NCBI RefSeq assembly: GCF_040529065.1
Contig: NZ_CP132343.1
Span: 2,294,001 to 2,358,000 of the forward strand
Length of the DNA: 64,000 bases
Direction: 5' to 3'
From: Xanthomonas sacchari
GTDB lineage: Bacteria > Pseudomonadota > Gammaproteobacteria > Xanthomonadales > Xanthomonadaceae
Shown: piece after piece, positions 7,845 to 17,032 of the stretch
Layout: each line of letters begins with the position of its first letter
Numbering within the stretch: position 1 is the first letter of the stretch
Made by a program: the position numbers and the translations under genes
Notes under the pieces: generated by a model
The model's database searches: none
Told to the model about the DNA's origin: nothing
Seen by the model: only the letters and a program-made list of their open reading frames with translations

Positions 7845-8764
7845 GCGCTGGCGATGCGTCCTTCGGGCAGGCCGGCGATGCCGACCGCGGCCACGTACAC
7901 GCCGCCGGCCTGCGGCGTGCGTGCCAGTTCGTCCTCGCTGTGATCCTGCCGCGAGGTGCTCAGGTACAGCGTGCCGCCGTCGGTGCCGCCCAGGGCGGGG
8001 CAGGTGGGATGCTTGACCGGCAGCGCGACACGGCGCTCGACGCTGCCGTCGGGGCGGTAGCGCACCACCTGCCAGGCGCGCCATTGCGCGTTCCACAGGT
8101 GGCCTTCGGCATCGACGATGGCGCCGTCCGGCTCGGCGCCGGCATGGTCCAGTTCGGCGAACACGCGGCTGTTGGCGGTGTGCGCGGTATCCGGGTCGTA
8201 GTCGCAGCACAGGATGCGCGGCTGCACCGAGTCGCAGTAGTACAGGGTGCGGCCGTCGGCGCTGAAGCAGATCGCGTTGGGGATGGCCACGCCCGGCAAC
8301 GGCAGGCGGCGCAGGCCGTAGCGCGCCGACCATTGGTAGAAGCTGCCGACCGGCGCCTGGTCCTCGCGTTCGCTCATGGTGCCGAACACGAAGTTGCCGT
8401 GGCGGTCGGCGCGGCCGTCGTTGCTGCGGGTGTCGTCGCGTTCCGGCTCCACGTCCGCCAGGTGCTGCAGCGGCAGCGCGCTGTCGGCCTCGGCGGCGGC
8501 ATCCGGATCGGCGACGTACACGCCCTTGGCCAGCGTCAGCAGCAGGCGGCCGTCTTCGAACAGGCCCAGGCAGCCGGGGCGGTCGGGCAGGTCCCAATGA
8601 CGGCTGACGTTGCTGGACGGATCGTGGCGCCACAGGCGGCGGCCGCTGATGTCGACCCAGAACAGCACGCCGCGGCGTTCGCACCACAGCATGCCTTCGC
8701 CATGCGCGCAGCGGCTGTCCACCGCCAGCGTGGCGGTGTGGCGGGGCGGAGTGGTGACGCTCAT
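7841..8764 (-). CDS. SMP-30/gluconolactonase family lactonase, probably galactonolactonase
   Basis: A 307-residue six-bladed propeller of the SMP-30/gluconolactonase/LRE family. Typical motifs are GEGMLWCERRGVLFWVDI, RSNDGRADRHGNFVFGTM and PNAICFSADGRTLYYCD, with metal-binding Glu, Asn and Asp residues in those positions. Family members open sugar lactones to aldonic acids. Lying between dgoD and dgoK, the likely substrate is D-galactonolactone, though arabinono- or gluconolactone cannot be excluded. The ATG at 8764 is preferred; a longer in-frame version would overlap the end of dgoD. It ends in an ATGA overlap with dgoK. Confidence 0.88.
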   Translation of the reverse strand: MSVTTPPRHTATLAVDSRCAHGEGMLWCERRGVLFWVDISGRRLWRHDPSSNVSRHWDLPDRPGCLGLFEDGRLLLTLAKGVYVADPDAAAEADSALPLQHLADVEPERDDTRSNDGRADRHGNFVFGTMSEREDQAPVGSFYQWSARYGLRRLPLPGVAIPNAICFSADGRTLYYCDSVQPRILCCDYDPDTAHTANSRVFAELDHAGAEPDGAIVDAEGHLWNAQWRAWQVVRYRPDGSVERRVALPVKHPTCPALGGTDGGTLYLSTSRQDHSEDELARTPQAGGVYVAAVGIAGLPEGRIASA

Positions 8765-8768
8765 CGGC

Positions 8769-9920
8769 TCACCACTCGGCGATGCTGCCGTCGGCGTGAC
8801 GCCAGATGGGGTTGTGCCAGTCGGGTGGGTTGGCGTTGGCATGGCGCAGGCGCTCCTCGTCGATTTCCACGCCGAGGCCCGGTTTGGGCAATGCGGCGAT
8901 GCTGCCGCCATTGTCGCAGGCGAAGTCGTCCTTGTTGAGCACGTAGTCGAGCAGGTCGGCGCCTTCGTTGTAGTGGATGCCGATGCTCTGTTCCTGCAGC
9001 ACCGCGTTGTGCGAGACGAAGTCCACCTGCAGGCAGGCGGCCAGCGCCACCGGGCCGAGCGGGCAGTGCGGCGCCAGGCCGACCTCGTAGGCCTCGGCCA
9101 TGCTGGCGATCTTCAGGCATTCGGTGATGCCGCCGGCGTGCGAGAGATCCGGCTGCAGCAGCGACAGGCCGCCGGCCTGCAGCACCGGCTTGAAGTCGAA
9201 GCGCGAGAACATGCGCTCGCCGGCCGCCAGCGGAATCGGCGTGGATGCGGCCAGCCGCGGGTAGTACTCGGCCTGCTCGGGCAGCACCGGCTCCTCGACG
9301 AACAGCGGCTTGAACGGCTCCAGTTCGCGCAGCAGCACGCGCGCCATCGGCGCGGCGACGCGGCCGTGGAAGTCGATGCCGAAGTCGATGGCGGTGCCGA
9401 ACGCCTCGCGGATCTGCGCCACCTTGGCCACCGCGGCATCCACCGCCCGTGGGCCGTCGATCAGCTTCATTTCCTCGGTGCCGTTGAACTTGAAGGTGTC
9501 GAAGCCGAGGTCGCGGTAGCCCTGGATCTGGGCGATGGTCGCCGCCGGGCGGTCGCCGCCGACCCAGCGGTAGGTCTTCATGCGGTCGCGCACGCGCCCG
9601 CCGAGCAGTTCGTACACCGGCACGCCCAGCGCCTTGCCCTTGATGTCCCACAGCGCCTGGTCGATGCCGGCGATGGCGCTCATCAGGATCGGGCCGCCGC
9701 GGTAGAAGCCGCCGCGGTAGAGCATCTGCCAGATGTCGTTGATCCGCGCCGGATCCTTGCCGATCAGGTTGTCGCCGAGTTCGCGCACCGCGGCCTCGAC
9801 GCTGCGCGCGCGGCCTTCGATGACCGGCTCGCCCCAGCCGGTGATGCCCTCGTCGGTCTCGATCTTCAGGAACAGCCAGCGCGGCGCGGCGTGGTAGGTG
9901 GTGAGGCGGACGATCTTCAT
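8769..9920 (-). CDS. dgoD: D-galactonate dehydratase DgoD
   Basis: A 383-residue enolase-superfamily enzyme, closely similar along its whole length to my recollection of E. coli DgoD. It starts MKIVRLTTY and has the lid segment [18 protein letters not shown]. Metal ligands fall in [19 protein letters not shown] and [10 protein letters not shown], and the catalytic histidine region is [15 protein letters not shown]. It dehydrates D-galactonate to 2-keto-3-deoxygalactonate. The ATG at 9920 overlaps the dgoA stop (ATGA) and the lactonase follows 4 bases downstream, so this is a compact operon. No DgoT-type galactonate transporter is in the window. Confidence 0.95.
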   Translation of the reverse strand: MKIVRLTTYHAAPRWLFLKIETDEGITGWGEPVIEGRARSVEAAVRELGDNLIGKDPARINDIWQMLYRGGFYRGGPILMSAIAGIDQALWDIKGKALGVPVYELLGGRVRDRMKTYRWVGGDRPAATIAQIQGYRDLGFDTFKFNGTEEMKLIDGPRAVDAAVAKVAQIREAFGTAIDFGIDFHGRVAAPMARVLLRELEPFKPLFVEEPVLPEQAEYYPRLAASTPIPLAAGERMFSRFDFKPVLQAGGLSLLQPDLSHAGGITECLKIASMAEAYEVGLAPHCPLGPVALAACLQVDFVSHNAVLQEQSIGIHYNEGADLLDYVLNKDDFACDNGGSIAALPKPGLGVEIDEERLRHANANPPDWHNPIWRHADGSIAEW

Positions 9921-10537
9921 GCGCGGTCCAGATAGGCGTGGCGGAAGGCGGCGGCGTGCGCCTGGGTCTGTGCGAGCGACTGGCCGGGGCGGTACAACTC
10001 GCCGCCGATGCCGGCGCCGATCGCGCCCGCGCCGAGGTAGTCGTGCAGGGTCTCGGTGTTGACGCCGCCGACCACGAACAGCGGCACCTGCGCCGGCAGC
10101 ACCGCGCGCAGGGCGCGCACGTGGCCGGGGCCGTAGGTGGCGGCAGGGAACAGCTTGAGCATCTGCGCGCCGGCATCCAGCGCGTCGAACGCCTCGGTGG
10201 CGGTGGCGAAGCCGGCCACCACCTGCAGGCCGCGCGCGACCGCGTGGCGGATCACCGGCGGGCGCGTGTTGGGGGTGACGATGAAGCGTGCGCCGAGATC
10301 GGCCAGGGCGTCGACGTCGCCGATCTGCAGCACGGTGCCGCCGCCGATCCAGCAGCGCTGCCCGAACGCCTGCGCGGCCGGGCCGATGCTGTCGGCCCAG
10401 CGCGGCGAGTTGAGCGGGATCTCGATCGCGTCGTAGCCGGCATCGGCCAGCGCCCCGACGTGCGCCAGCGCGTCCTCGGGGGTGAGACCGCGCAGGATCG
10501 CGATCAGCGGGAGTCGGAACGGGGAAGCGGCGGACAT
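9917..10537 (-). CDS. dgoA: 2-dehydro-3-deoxy-6-phosphogalactonate aldolase DgoA
   Basis: A 206-residue class I KDPG/KDPGal-type aldolase. Motifs are [13 protein letters not shown] (with the conserved Arg), [19 protein letters not shown], and the Schiff-base lysine region [18 protein letters not shown], followed by [11 protein letters not shown]. The IPLNSP segment is characteristic of the galactonate rather than gluconate branch. It splits KDPGal into pyruvate and glyceraldehyde 3-phosphate. It is the first gene of the minus-strand dgo operon. The start at 10537 is used because upstream in-frame codons run into low-complexity GC-rich sequence. It is divergent from the LysR gene, with 280 bases between them. 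Confidence 0.93.
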   Translation of the reverse strand: MSAASPFRLPLIAILRGLTPEDALAHVGALADAGYDAIEIPLNSPRWADSIGPAAQAFGQRCWIGGGTVLQIGDVDALADLGARFIVTPNTRPPVIRHAVARGLQVVAGFATATEAFDALDAGAQMLKLFPAATYGPGHVRALRAVLPAQVPLFVVGGVNTETLHDYLGAGAIGAGIGGELYRPGQSLAQTQAHAAAFRHAYLDRA

Positions 10538-10744
10538 CGGGATACCTGGCGGAAACGACGGTGACGGAGGCGCCGGGCCAGCGCGACGCCGCGGCGGGAC
10601 CGGAGGCGGGAGGCCGCGGTCCGCGCCCGTGCGTCGGCGCGCTGGCGCAACCCGCGGCATCCGCCGCGGCAGGCCGGTGCCCGACGAACGGCGACGCCGG
10701 CGGGGGCGCGATGGACCGTAGCCTGCGCGCGTGAGCTATGCTCT

Positions 10745-10760
10745 GCAAATGAAATTTTAG
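10745..10760 (+). promoter_or_regulatory. Candidate regulatory motif shared with the TonB-receptor upstream region
   Basis: GCAAATGAAATTTTAG lies in the dgoA-LysR divergent interval. The first ten bases recur in inverted orientation at 11880-11889, at the other end of the LysR gene and upstream of the TonB receptor. TGAAATTTT also recurs in direct orientation (10750-10758 and 11874-11882). Function is inferred. Confidence 0.45.
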
Positions 10761-10767
10761 GCATATT

Positions 10768-10786
10768 CTATTCCGCCGCCGAATAG
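10768..10786. promoter_or_regulatory. Candidate LysR-type operator between dgoA and the LysR gene
   Basis: A perfect inverted repeat, CTATTC-N7-GAATAG, containing the T-N11-A arrangement typical of LysR-family binding sites. It lies 32 bases upstream of the LysR start in the divergent promoter interval, which is the usual position for autoregulation plus activation of the divergent operon. Confidence 0.55.
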
Positions 10787-10817
10787 GCGGTTTCGCCTTC
10801 CAGGACGCCTGCCCACG

Positions 10818-11780
10818 ATGAACGCTTCCGCCAATCCCTGGTTCAACGCCGCGCGCCTGAAGACCCGGCATCTGTTGTTGCTGCTGCAGTTGCACGAGCA
10901 CCGTTCGGTGCTGCGCGCCGCCGAGGCGGCCAGCATGACCCAGCCGGCGGCGTCCAAGTTGCTGGCGGAAATGGAGGACCTGCTGGGCGTGAAGCTGTTC
11001 GAGCGCCACGCGCGCGGGGTCGAGCCGACCTGGTACGGGCAGGTGCTGATCCGCCGCGCGCGCGCGGCGATGTCCGAGATCGGCCGCGCCCAGGAAGAGA
11101 TCGCGGCGCTGTGCGAGGGGCGCATGGGCCAGGTCTCGATCGGCACCGTGGTCAACCCGGGCACCAATCTGGTGCCGCAGGCGATCGCCGAGGTCAAGCG
11201 CGAGTTCCCCGGCATCCTGGTGCGGGTGGAGATGGACTACAGCCGGCCGCTGGTGGCCAAGCTGCTCGACGGCCAGCTCGACATCGTGATCGGGCGCATC
11301 CTCGGCCCCTATGGTGCCGAGGCGTTGGAATTCGAGCCGCTGGCCGACGAGCCGCACTCGGTGATCGCCCGCGCCGGCCACCCGCTGTCCACCCGCGCCG
11401 ACCTGCGCCATGCCGACCTGGCCCGCTACGGCTGGGTGCTGCCGCCGGCCGACAGCGTGCTGCGCGCGCGCCTGGACGCGATGTTCCTGGAGCACGCGGT
11501 GCCCGCGCCGCAGAACGTCATCGAGACCTCGTCGCTGCCGGTGATGACCAGCCTGCTGCGCGGCAGCGACCTGCTGGCCGCGCTGCCGGCGGAGGCGGTG
11601 GCGCCGTACGTGCAGGCCAAGCTGTTGACGGTGTTGCCGATCACGCTGGGCGTGCGCATGGAGTCCTTCGGCATCGTGCGCCGCCGCGATTATCTGCTGC
11701 CGCCGGGCGCAGAACGCGTGTTGCTGGCGCTGCGCAACGCCGCCAAGCGGCTGTATCCCGAACGCGCGGCCAGCCTCTGA
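10818..11780 (+). CDS. LysR-family transcriptional regulator, likely of galactonate/galactose catabolism
   Basis: A 320-residue regulator. The N-terminal winged helix-turn-helix (residues about 15-75) contains [20 protein letters not shown]. The effector-binding domain follows from about residue 95 ([20 protein letters not shown]). The overall character ([20 protein letters not shown] at the start) resembles the GbpR-type subgroup that controls sugar uptake and degradation. It is divergent from dgoA and upstream of the TonB receptor gene, so both are candidate targets; two sequence motifs in the flanks support this. The effector (galactonate or a derivative) is an inference from context. Confidence 0.88.
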   Translation: MNASANPWFNAARLKTRHLLLLLQLHEHRSVLRAAEAASMTQPAASKLLAEMEDLLGVKLFERHARGVEPTWYGQVLIRRARAAMSEIGRAQEEIAALCEGRMGQVSIGTVVNPGTNLVPQAIAEVKREFPGILVRVEMDYSRPLVAKLLDGQLDIVIGRILGPYGAEALEFEPLADEPHSVIARAGHPLSTRADLRHADLARYGWVLPPADSVLRARLDAMFLEHAVPAPQNVIETSSLPVMTSLLRGSDLLAALPAEAVAPYVQAKLLTVLPITLGVRMESFGIVRRRDYLLPPGAERVLLALRNAAKRLYPERAASL

Positions 11781-11874
11781 CTGTCATCGCTGGCGTTGTC
11801 ATGCTGGGAGTGGACGATTTCGTAGACATGCCGTGGTGTGCATCCCGCTAGTCTGGAATGGCATAGCTAGGCGT

Positions 11875-11889
11875 GAAATTTTCATTTGC
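11875..11889 (-). promoter_or_regulatory. Inverted copy of the dgo-upstream motif, upstream of the TonB receptor
   Basis: Read on the minus strand this is GCAAATGAAAATTTC, matching GCAAATGAAATTTT at 10745 apart from one A. It sits inside a GCGTGA...TCACGC inverted repeat (11871-11896), about 177 bases before the receptor start. It may be a shared operator; function is not shown. Confidence 0.4.
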
Positions 11890-12065
11890 GTCACGCGAAG
11901 TGCATTTCTAGTCTCGGCCGATCGCGGTCGCGACGCGCTTGCCTGACAGCAGCAGCGCCACCCGATACGGCAGAGGCTTTGGCCATGCCGTCACAACTCG
12001 CAGGACGGCGCCCTGGCGCGACCGTCACCCGTGTCTGTGTGCATGTCTCCTGGGAGGGAAACAGC

Positions 12066-14996
12066 ATGGCATCGCAGCATCCCCGTGGTCCGGCCTGGCC
12101 GACCGCAGCGTCGCGCCGCACCCGCGTTTTGCCGTATTCGCTCATCGCGCTGAGCATCGGCGTGTTGCTCAGCGCGCAGGCGCTGGCGCAGGACGCCGAA
12201 CCTGCCGCCAAACAGCCTGCCGCCAAGAAGAGCGATCCGGTCCAGCTCGATGCGATCGAGGTCAAGGGCGTGCGGGCGAGCCTGATCAAGTCGCAGTCGA
12301 TCAAGCACGACGCCGAGCAGATCGTTGATGCGGTCAGCGCCGAGGACATCGGCGCGCTGCCGGATCGCAGCGTCACCGAGACCCTGCAGCGGGTCAGCGG
12401 CGTGACCATCGATCACTTCATGGCGCGCAACGACCCGGATCACTTCTCGGCCGAAGGCAGCGGGGTGATGATCCGCGGCATGACCCAGGTGCGCGGCGAA
12501 CTCAACGGCCGCGACAGCTTCAGTGCCGCCAGCGGACGCGGTCTCAGCTTCGAGGACGTGCCGGCCGAACTGATGGCCGGCGTGGACGTGTACAAGAATC
12601 CCTCGGCGGAGATCATCGAAGGCGGCCTCGGCGGCACGGTCAACCTGCGCACGCGCATGCCGTTCGATCAGCCCGGCCGCGTGGTGGGCTTCACCGCCGA
12701 CGTCAACTACGGCGACCTGAGCAAGACCTACAAGCCGTCGGGCTCGTTCCTGTTCAGTGATCGCTGGAACACCGGCCTGGGCGAGATGGGCTTCATGCTC
12801 GATGTGGCGCATTCGGAACTGGCCACGCGTAGCGACGGCATCCAGGTGGAACCGTTCGTGCGCCGCACCGATCCAGCGCTGCTGGCCGGCACCAGCTTCG
12901 ACAAGGTCTACGTGCCCGGTGGCGTCAATTGGCGCCAGCTGGAGTTCGAACGCAAGCGCAAGGGCGTGGCGGCCGCCTTCCAGTGGCGGCCCAGCGACGC
13001 CACCGACCTCTACGTGCAATACCTGCGCTCGTCTTACGACATGAACTGGCAGGAGCGCGCGGCGTTCTTCAACGACGACACCAATGCGATCGCGCCGGCG
13101 CCGGGCACCACCTTCACCTACGACGATGCAGGCCGTTTCGTCAGCGGCTCGCCGGTGTCCAGTTCCTGGCGCGGCAACGTCACCGGCAACGACGGCGTGC
13201 GCTTCTACACCGACAACCGCTATGCCCGGCAGAGCACCACCACCTCCGATCTGTCCGGCGGCTTCACCCATCGCCTGACCGACCGGCTGACCGTGCGCGG
13301 CGACATGCAACTGGTGCAGTCGCAGAGCGATACCCTGGACTTCACTCTGTTCAGTTCGATCTATCTGCCGGGCCTGACCTTCGACCTCAGCGGCAAGTAC
13401 CCTGCGGTGACCCTGGCCGACCCGAGCTACACCGCCGACCCCTCCAACTACTTCTGGAGCGCGGCGATGGATCACCTGGCCAAGAACCGCGGCCGCGAGC
13501 TGGCCACGCGCTTCGACCTGGAGTACAGCTACGACGACAATCCGTGGCTGCGCACCTTCCGTGCCGGCATCCGCGCCACCGACCGCACCCAGACCAACAA
13601 GAATTCCGGCTACAACTGGGGCGTGATCAGCGACAACTGGGCGACCATCCCCGGCACCGCCACCGGCCTGGCCGACCTGGCCAGCTACATGACCGCGTCC
13701 TCGTCGCTGTATTCCTTTTCGAACCTGCTGCGCGGCAATGTGCGCGTGCCCAACAACCTGTACTTCCCGCGCAACAGCGCGGTCAAGGATTACGCCGGCA
13801 CCTCGGCGCTGATCGAGCAGATCGTCGCGCTGCGCGGCTATGGCTGGTCACCGGACCAGTACCAGTTGCAGGACACCAACCGCCAGTTCGAGCGCACCCA
13901 GGCCGCGTACATGGTGATGTACTTCGGCAACGACACCGCGCTGGGCGTGCCGGTGGACGGCAACATCGGCGTGCGGGTGGTGCAGACCAGGACCGAGGCC
14001 TCGGGCTACGGCCAGTATCCGGACCTGTCCGCCACCTCGGCCTCGGACGCGCTCAAGGCCCAGTACTACGGGCAGTACTTCCCGAACGACGCGCGCGGCA
14101 GCTACACCGACGTGCTGCCGAGCCTGAACCTGCGCTTCAAGTTCTCCGATGCGCTGCAACTGCGCCTGGCCGCGTCCAAGGCGATGGCGCGGCCGGACTA
14201 CACACAGTTGCAGCCGTATCTGCTGCTCACCGCCACCGTCAACGACGACGGCTCGCTGAAGGACTGGACCGGCTCCGCCGGCAACCCCAACCTCAAGCCG
14301 ATGAAGGCCGACCAGTACGACGCCGCGCTGGAGTGGTACTTCGACAGCAGCGACATGATGTACGTGACGCTGTTCTACAAGAGCGTCAAGGACTACTTCT
14401 CCAACCAGACCGTCACCGAGAACTACGGCGGCCAGGATTTCCTGGTGACGCGTCCGTACAACATGGACAAGGGCCGCATCCGCGGCTTCGAGTACGGTTA
14501 CACGCAGTTCTTCGATTCGCTGCCGGGCTGGATGAGCGGCTTCGGCGTCAATGCCAACTTCACCTTCGTCGACAGCAGCGGCGGCGTGAACACGGCCACA
14601 GATCCCTACACCAAGACCACCGTCACCGGCGTGGCGCTGCCGCTGGAAGGGCTGTCGCGGCGCAGCTACAACCTCGCCGGCATCTACGAGAAGGGTCCGC
14701 TGTCGGTGCGCCTGGCCTACAACTGGCGCTCGCGCTACCTGCTGACCGCCAGCGACGTGTCGACCAAGCTGCCGACCTGGTCGGACGACTACGGCCAGCT
14801 CGACGGCTCGGTGTTCTATCGGTTCACGCCGCACCTGCAACTGGGCATCCAGGCCAACAACATCACCAACGCGGAGACCAAGGTGCTGATGGGGCCGACC
14901 TCCTACAGCGATGGCGAGGTCGACAATCACCTGTACACGCGCAGTTGGTTCGTCAACGATCGTCGCTACTCGCTGGTGTTGCGCGCCAACTGGTAG
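12066..14996 (+). CDS. TonB-dependent receptor, Xanthomonas/Caulobacter type, probably for xyloglucan oligosaccharides
   Basis: A 976-residue outer-membrane receptor. It has a signal peptide (to about ALAQ, residue 38) and a probable TonB box near DAIEVKGVRASL. The plug domain starts with VVSAEDIGALPD-like sequence (VDAVSAEDIGALPDRSVTET). A 22-strand-type barrel ends in aromatic YSLVLRANW, with terminal Trp. The RASLIKSQSIKHDAEQIVDA segment marks the subfamily common in Xanthomonas carbohydrate loci. The ATG at 12066 is chosen because of the GGGAGGG upstream and the signal peptide directly after it. It leads the acetylesterase, GH35 and GH31 genes on the same strand, so import of the corresponding oligosaccharides is inferred. 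Confidence 0.92.
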   Translation: MASQHPRGPAWPTAASRRTRVLPYSLIALSIGVLLSAQALAQDAEPAAKQPAAKKSDPVQLDAIEVKGVRASLIKSQSIKHDAEQIVDAVSAEDIGALPDRSVTETLQRVSGVTIDHFMARNDPDHFSAEGSGVMIRGMTQVRGELNGRDSFSAASGRGLSFEDVPAELMAGVDVYKNPSAEIIEGGLGGTVNLRTRMPFDQPGRVVGFTADVNYGDLSKTYKPSGSFLFSDRWNTGLGEMGFMLDVAHSELATRSDGIQVEPFVRRTDPALLAGTSFDKVYVPGGVNWRQLEFERKRKGVAAAFQWRPSDATDLYVQYLRSSYDMNWQERAAFFNDDTNAIAPAPGTTFTYDDAGRFVSGSPVSSSWRGNVTGNDGVRFYTDNRYARQSTTTSDLSGGFTHRLTDRLTVRGDMQLVQSQSDTLDFTLFSSIYLPGLTFDLSGKYPAVTLADPSYTADPSNYFWSAAMDHLAKNRGRELATRFDLEYSYDDNPWLRTFRAGIRATDRTQTNKNSGYNWGVISDNWATIPGTATGLADLASYMTASSSLYSFSNLLRGNVRVPNNLYFPRNSAVKDYAGTSALIEQIVALRGYGWSPDQYQLQDTNRQFERTQAAYMVMYFGNDTALGVPVDGNIGVRVVQTRTEASGYGQYPDLSATSASDALKAQYYGQYFPNDARGSYTDVLPSLNLRFKFSDALQLRLAASKAMARPDYTQLQPYLLLTATVNDDGSLKDWTGSAGNPNLKPMKADQYDAALEWYFDSSDMMYVTLFYKSVKDYFSNQTVTENYGGQDFLVTRPYNMDKGRIRGFEYGYTQFFDSLPGWMSGFGVNANFTFVDSSGGVNTATDPYTKTTVTGVALPLEGLSRRSYNLAGIYEKGPLSVRLAYNWRSRYLLTASDVSTKLPTWSDDYGQLDGSVFYRFTPHLQLGIQANNITNAETKVLMGPTSYSDGEVDNHLYTRSWFVNDRRYSLVLRANW

Positions 14997-15080
14997 GTGC
15001 ACAGCCGTCTCCGGCGCGCGGTCCGCCTGCGGCGAGGCGGGTGGCTGCCGCCGGCTTTCCCCCCGACGCAGGAACCGCTC

Positions 15081-17015
15081 ATGGCAAGACCGCTGCATCC
15101 CACCGTTCGCCTGGCGCTGCTGGCGCTGGCGTTCGCGTCATGGCCGGCCGCGGCGGAACTGCAACTGCCGTTGCTGTTCGCCGACGGCGCCGTCCTGCAG
15201 CGCGATGCGCCGATTCCGGTGTGGGGCTGGGCCTCGCCTGGCGCACGCATCCAGGCGCGCCTGGACGGAGCCAGCGCCAGTGCGGTCGCAGGCCGCGATG
15301 GCCGCTGGCAACTGCAGTTGCCGGCGCATGCGGCCGGTGGCCCGTACGTGCTGGACGTGCAGGGCGACGGCAGCCAGCGCCGCATCGGCGACGTGCTGAT
15401 CGGCGACGTGTGGCTGGCCAGCGGCCAGTCCAACATGGAGTGGCCGCTGGCGCAGGCGCGCGACGGCGCGCGCGAAGTGGCGGCGGCAACGGATCCGCAA
15501 CTGCGCAACTTCAAGGTGCCCAAGGCCTGGGCGGCGCAGCCGCAGCCGCGGCTGCCCGGGGGCAGTTGGGTCGCGGCCACGCCGGCCACTGCCGGCGCGT
15601 TCTCGGCTGTGGCGTACTTCTTCGCGCGCGAGCTGCGCCAGCGCACCGGCGTGCCGATCGGCATCATCGACAGCACCTGGGGCGGCAGCGCGATCGAGAC
15701 CTGGATGGACGCGGCCTCGCCGGGCGTGGACGCGGCGCAGGTGCGCACGCGCATCGCGCAGATGCAGGCCAAGGACGCACAGGACCTCGGCGAGACCCGG
15801 CGGCGCCTGGCGCGCTGGCCGCAGCCGACCACCGCGGATGCGGATGCCGGCTGGGCCGCCGCCGATCTGGACGACCGCGACTGGGACCGCCAGCCGCTGC
15901 CGGGGCTGTGGGAACAGCATGGCTACGTCGGCATGGACGGCGTCGCCTGGTACCGCAGCACTTTCACCCTCAGCGCGGCCGAAGCCAAGGCCGGCGCCGT
16001 CGTGGGCATCGGCCCGGCCGACGATGCCGACACCACCTACGTCAATGGCGTGGAGGTCGGCCACACCGAAGGGCGCTACACCGAACCGCGCCGCTACCGC
16101 GTGCCGCCGGCAGCGCTGCGCGCCGGCGTCAACCACATCGCGATCCGCATTCTGGATACCGGCGGCTTCGGCGGCATTCCCGGCGATGCGGCGGCGTTCT
16201 TCGTGCAGCCCGACGGCGGTCGGCCGCGCTCGCTGGCCGGCGACTGGCAGTTCCGCCCGGGCAAGGTCACGCTGGCCGCCAACGACGACAAGAACCAGGT
16301 GCCGACGCTGCTGTACAACGCGATGATCCATCCCTTGCAGCCGTTTCCGGTCAAGGGCGTGATCTGGTACCAGGGCGAGAGCAACGCCTACCCGTATGGC
16401 GCGCTGCGCTACCGCGAGCAGTTCGCCTCGCTGATCGGGCGCTGGCGGCAGGAGCGCGGACAGCCGCAGCTGCCGTTCCTGTGGGTGCAACTGGCCAACT
16501 GGAAGGCCGGCAACGATCAGGGCGACCTGAGTCCGTGGGCGCAACTGCGCGAATCGCAGACCAGGACGCTGGCGCTGCCGGCCACCGGGCAGGCGGTGAC
16601 CATCGACATCGGCACGCCGGACAACATCCATCCCCCCAACAAGCAGGACGTGGGGCATCGCCTGGCGCTGGTCGCACGGCACGTGGCCTACGGCGAAACC
16701 CTGGTCTACAGCGCGCCGATGTTCGCGCGCGCCACGTTCGCCGATGGACAGGCACGGGTGATGTTCGACCTGATGGGCAGCACCCTGGCGTTGCGCGGCG
16801 GCGGCACTGAGGTGCGTGGCTTCGCCCTGGCCGGCGCCGATCGCCGCTTCCATCCGGCGCAGGCACGGATCGAGGGCGACCAGGTGGTGGTCCGCAGCGA
16901 CGCGGTGCCGCAGCCGCAGGCAGTGCGCTACGCCTGGAGCGAAAACCCCGAGGACGCCAATTTGGTCAACCGCGAGCAGTTGCCGGTGGGCCCGTTCCGC
17001 AGCGACGATTGGTGA
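15081..17015 (+). CDS. Secreted SGNH acetylesterase (sialate O-acetylesterase-like, CE20 type)
   Basis: A 644-residue protein with a Sec signal (cleavage near WPAAA-E, residue 25). SGNH hydrolase motifs are split by an insert: block I is [10 protein letters not shown] (catalytic Ser about 117), a later block is [14 protein letters not shown], and the Asp-x-x-His pair is in [10 protein letters not shown]. The insert (about residues 255-400, with [15 protein letters not shown] and [10 protein letters not shown]) looks like a jelly-roll binding domain. This interrupted layout is that of the CE20 xyloglucan acetylesterases known from Xanthomonas. Expected role: remove acetyl groups from galactosyl residues so that the neighbouring GH35 enzyme can act. 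It starts 84 bases after the receptor gene. Confidence 0.87.
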   Translation: MARPLHPTVRLALLALAFASWPAAAELQLPLLFADGAVLQRDAPIPVWGWASPGARIQARLDGASASAVAGRDGRWQLQLPAHAAGGPYVLDVQGDGSQRRIGDVLIGDVWLASGQSNMEWPLAQARDGAREVAAATDPQLRNFKVPKAWAAQPQPRLPGGSWVAATPATAGAFSAVAYFFARELRQRTGVPIGIIDSTWGGSAIETWMDAASPGVDAAQVRTRIAQMQAKDAQDLGETRRRLARWPQPTTADADAGWAAADLDDRDWDRQPLPGLWEQHGYVGMDGVAWYRSTFTLSAAEAKAGAVVGIGPADDADTTYVNGVEVGHTEGRYTEPRRYRVPPAALRAGVNHIAIRILDTGGFGGIPGDAAAFFVQPDGGRPRSLAGDWQFRPGKVTLAANDDKNQVPTLLYNAMIHPLQPFPVKGVIWYQGESNAYPYGALRYREQFASLIGRWRQERGQPQLPFLWVQLANWKAGNDQGDLSPWAQLRESQTRTLALPATGQAVTIDIGTPDNIHPPNKQDVGHRLALVARHVAYGETLVYSAPMFARATFADGQARVMFDLMGSTLALRGGGTEVRGFALAGADRRFHPAQARIEGDQVVVRSDAVPQPQAVRYAWSENPEDANLVNREQLPVGPFRSDDW

Positions 17016-17032
17016 GGCAGGGCACCTGCCCC

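Noticed and set aside
12929-16810. A 1293-codon plus-strand open frame spanning the TonB receptor and the esterase
   Set aside because: It is the +1 shadow frame of two well-supported genes; the translation is Arg/Ala/Gln-rich noise.
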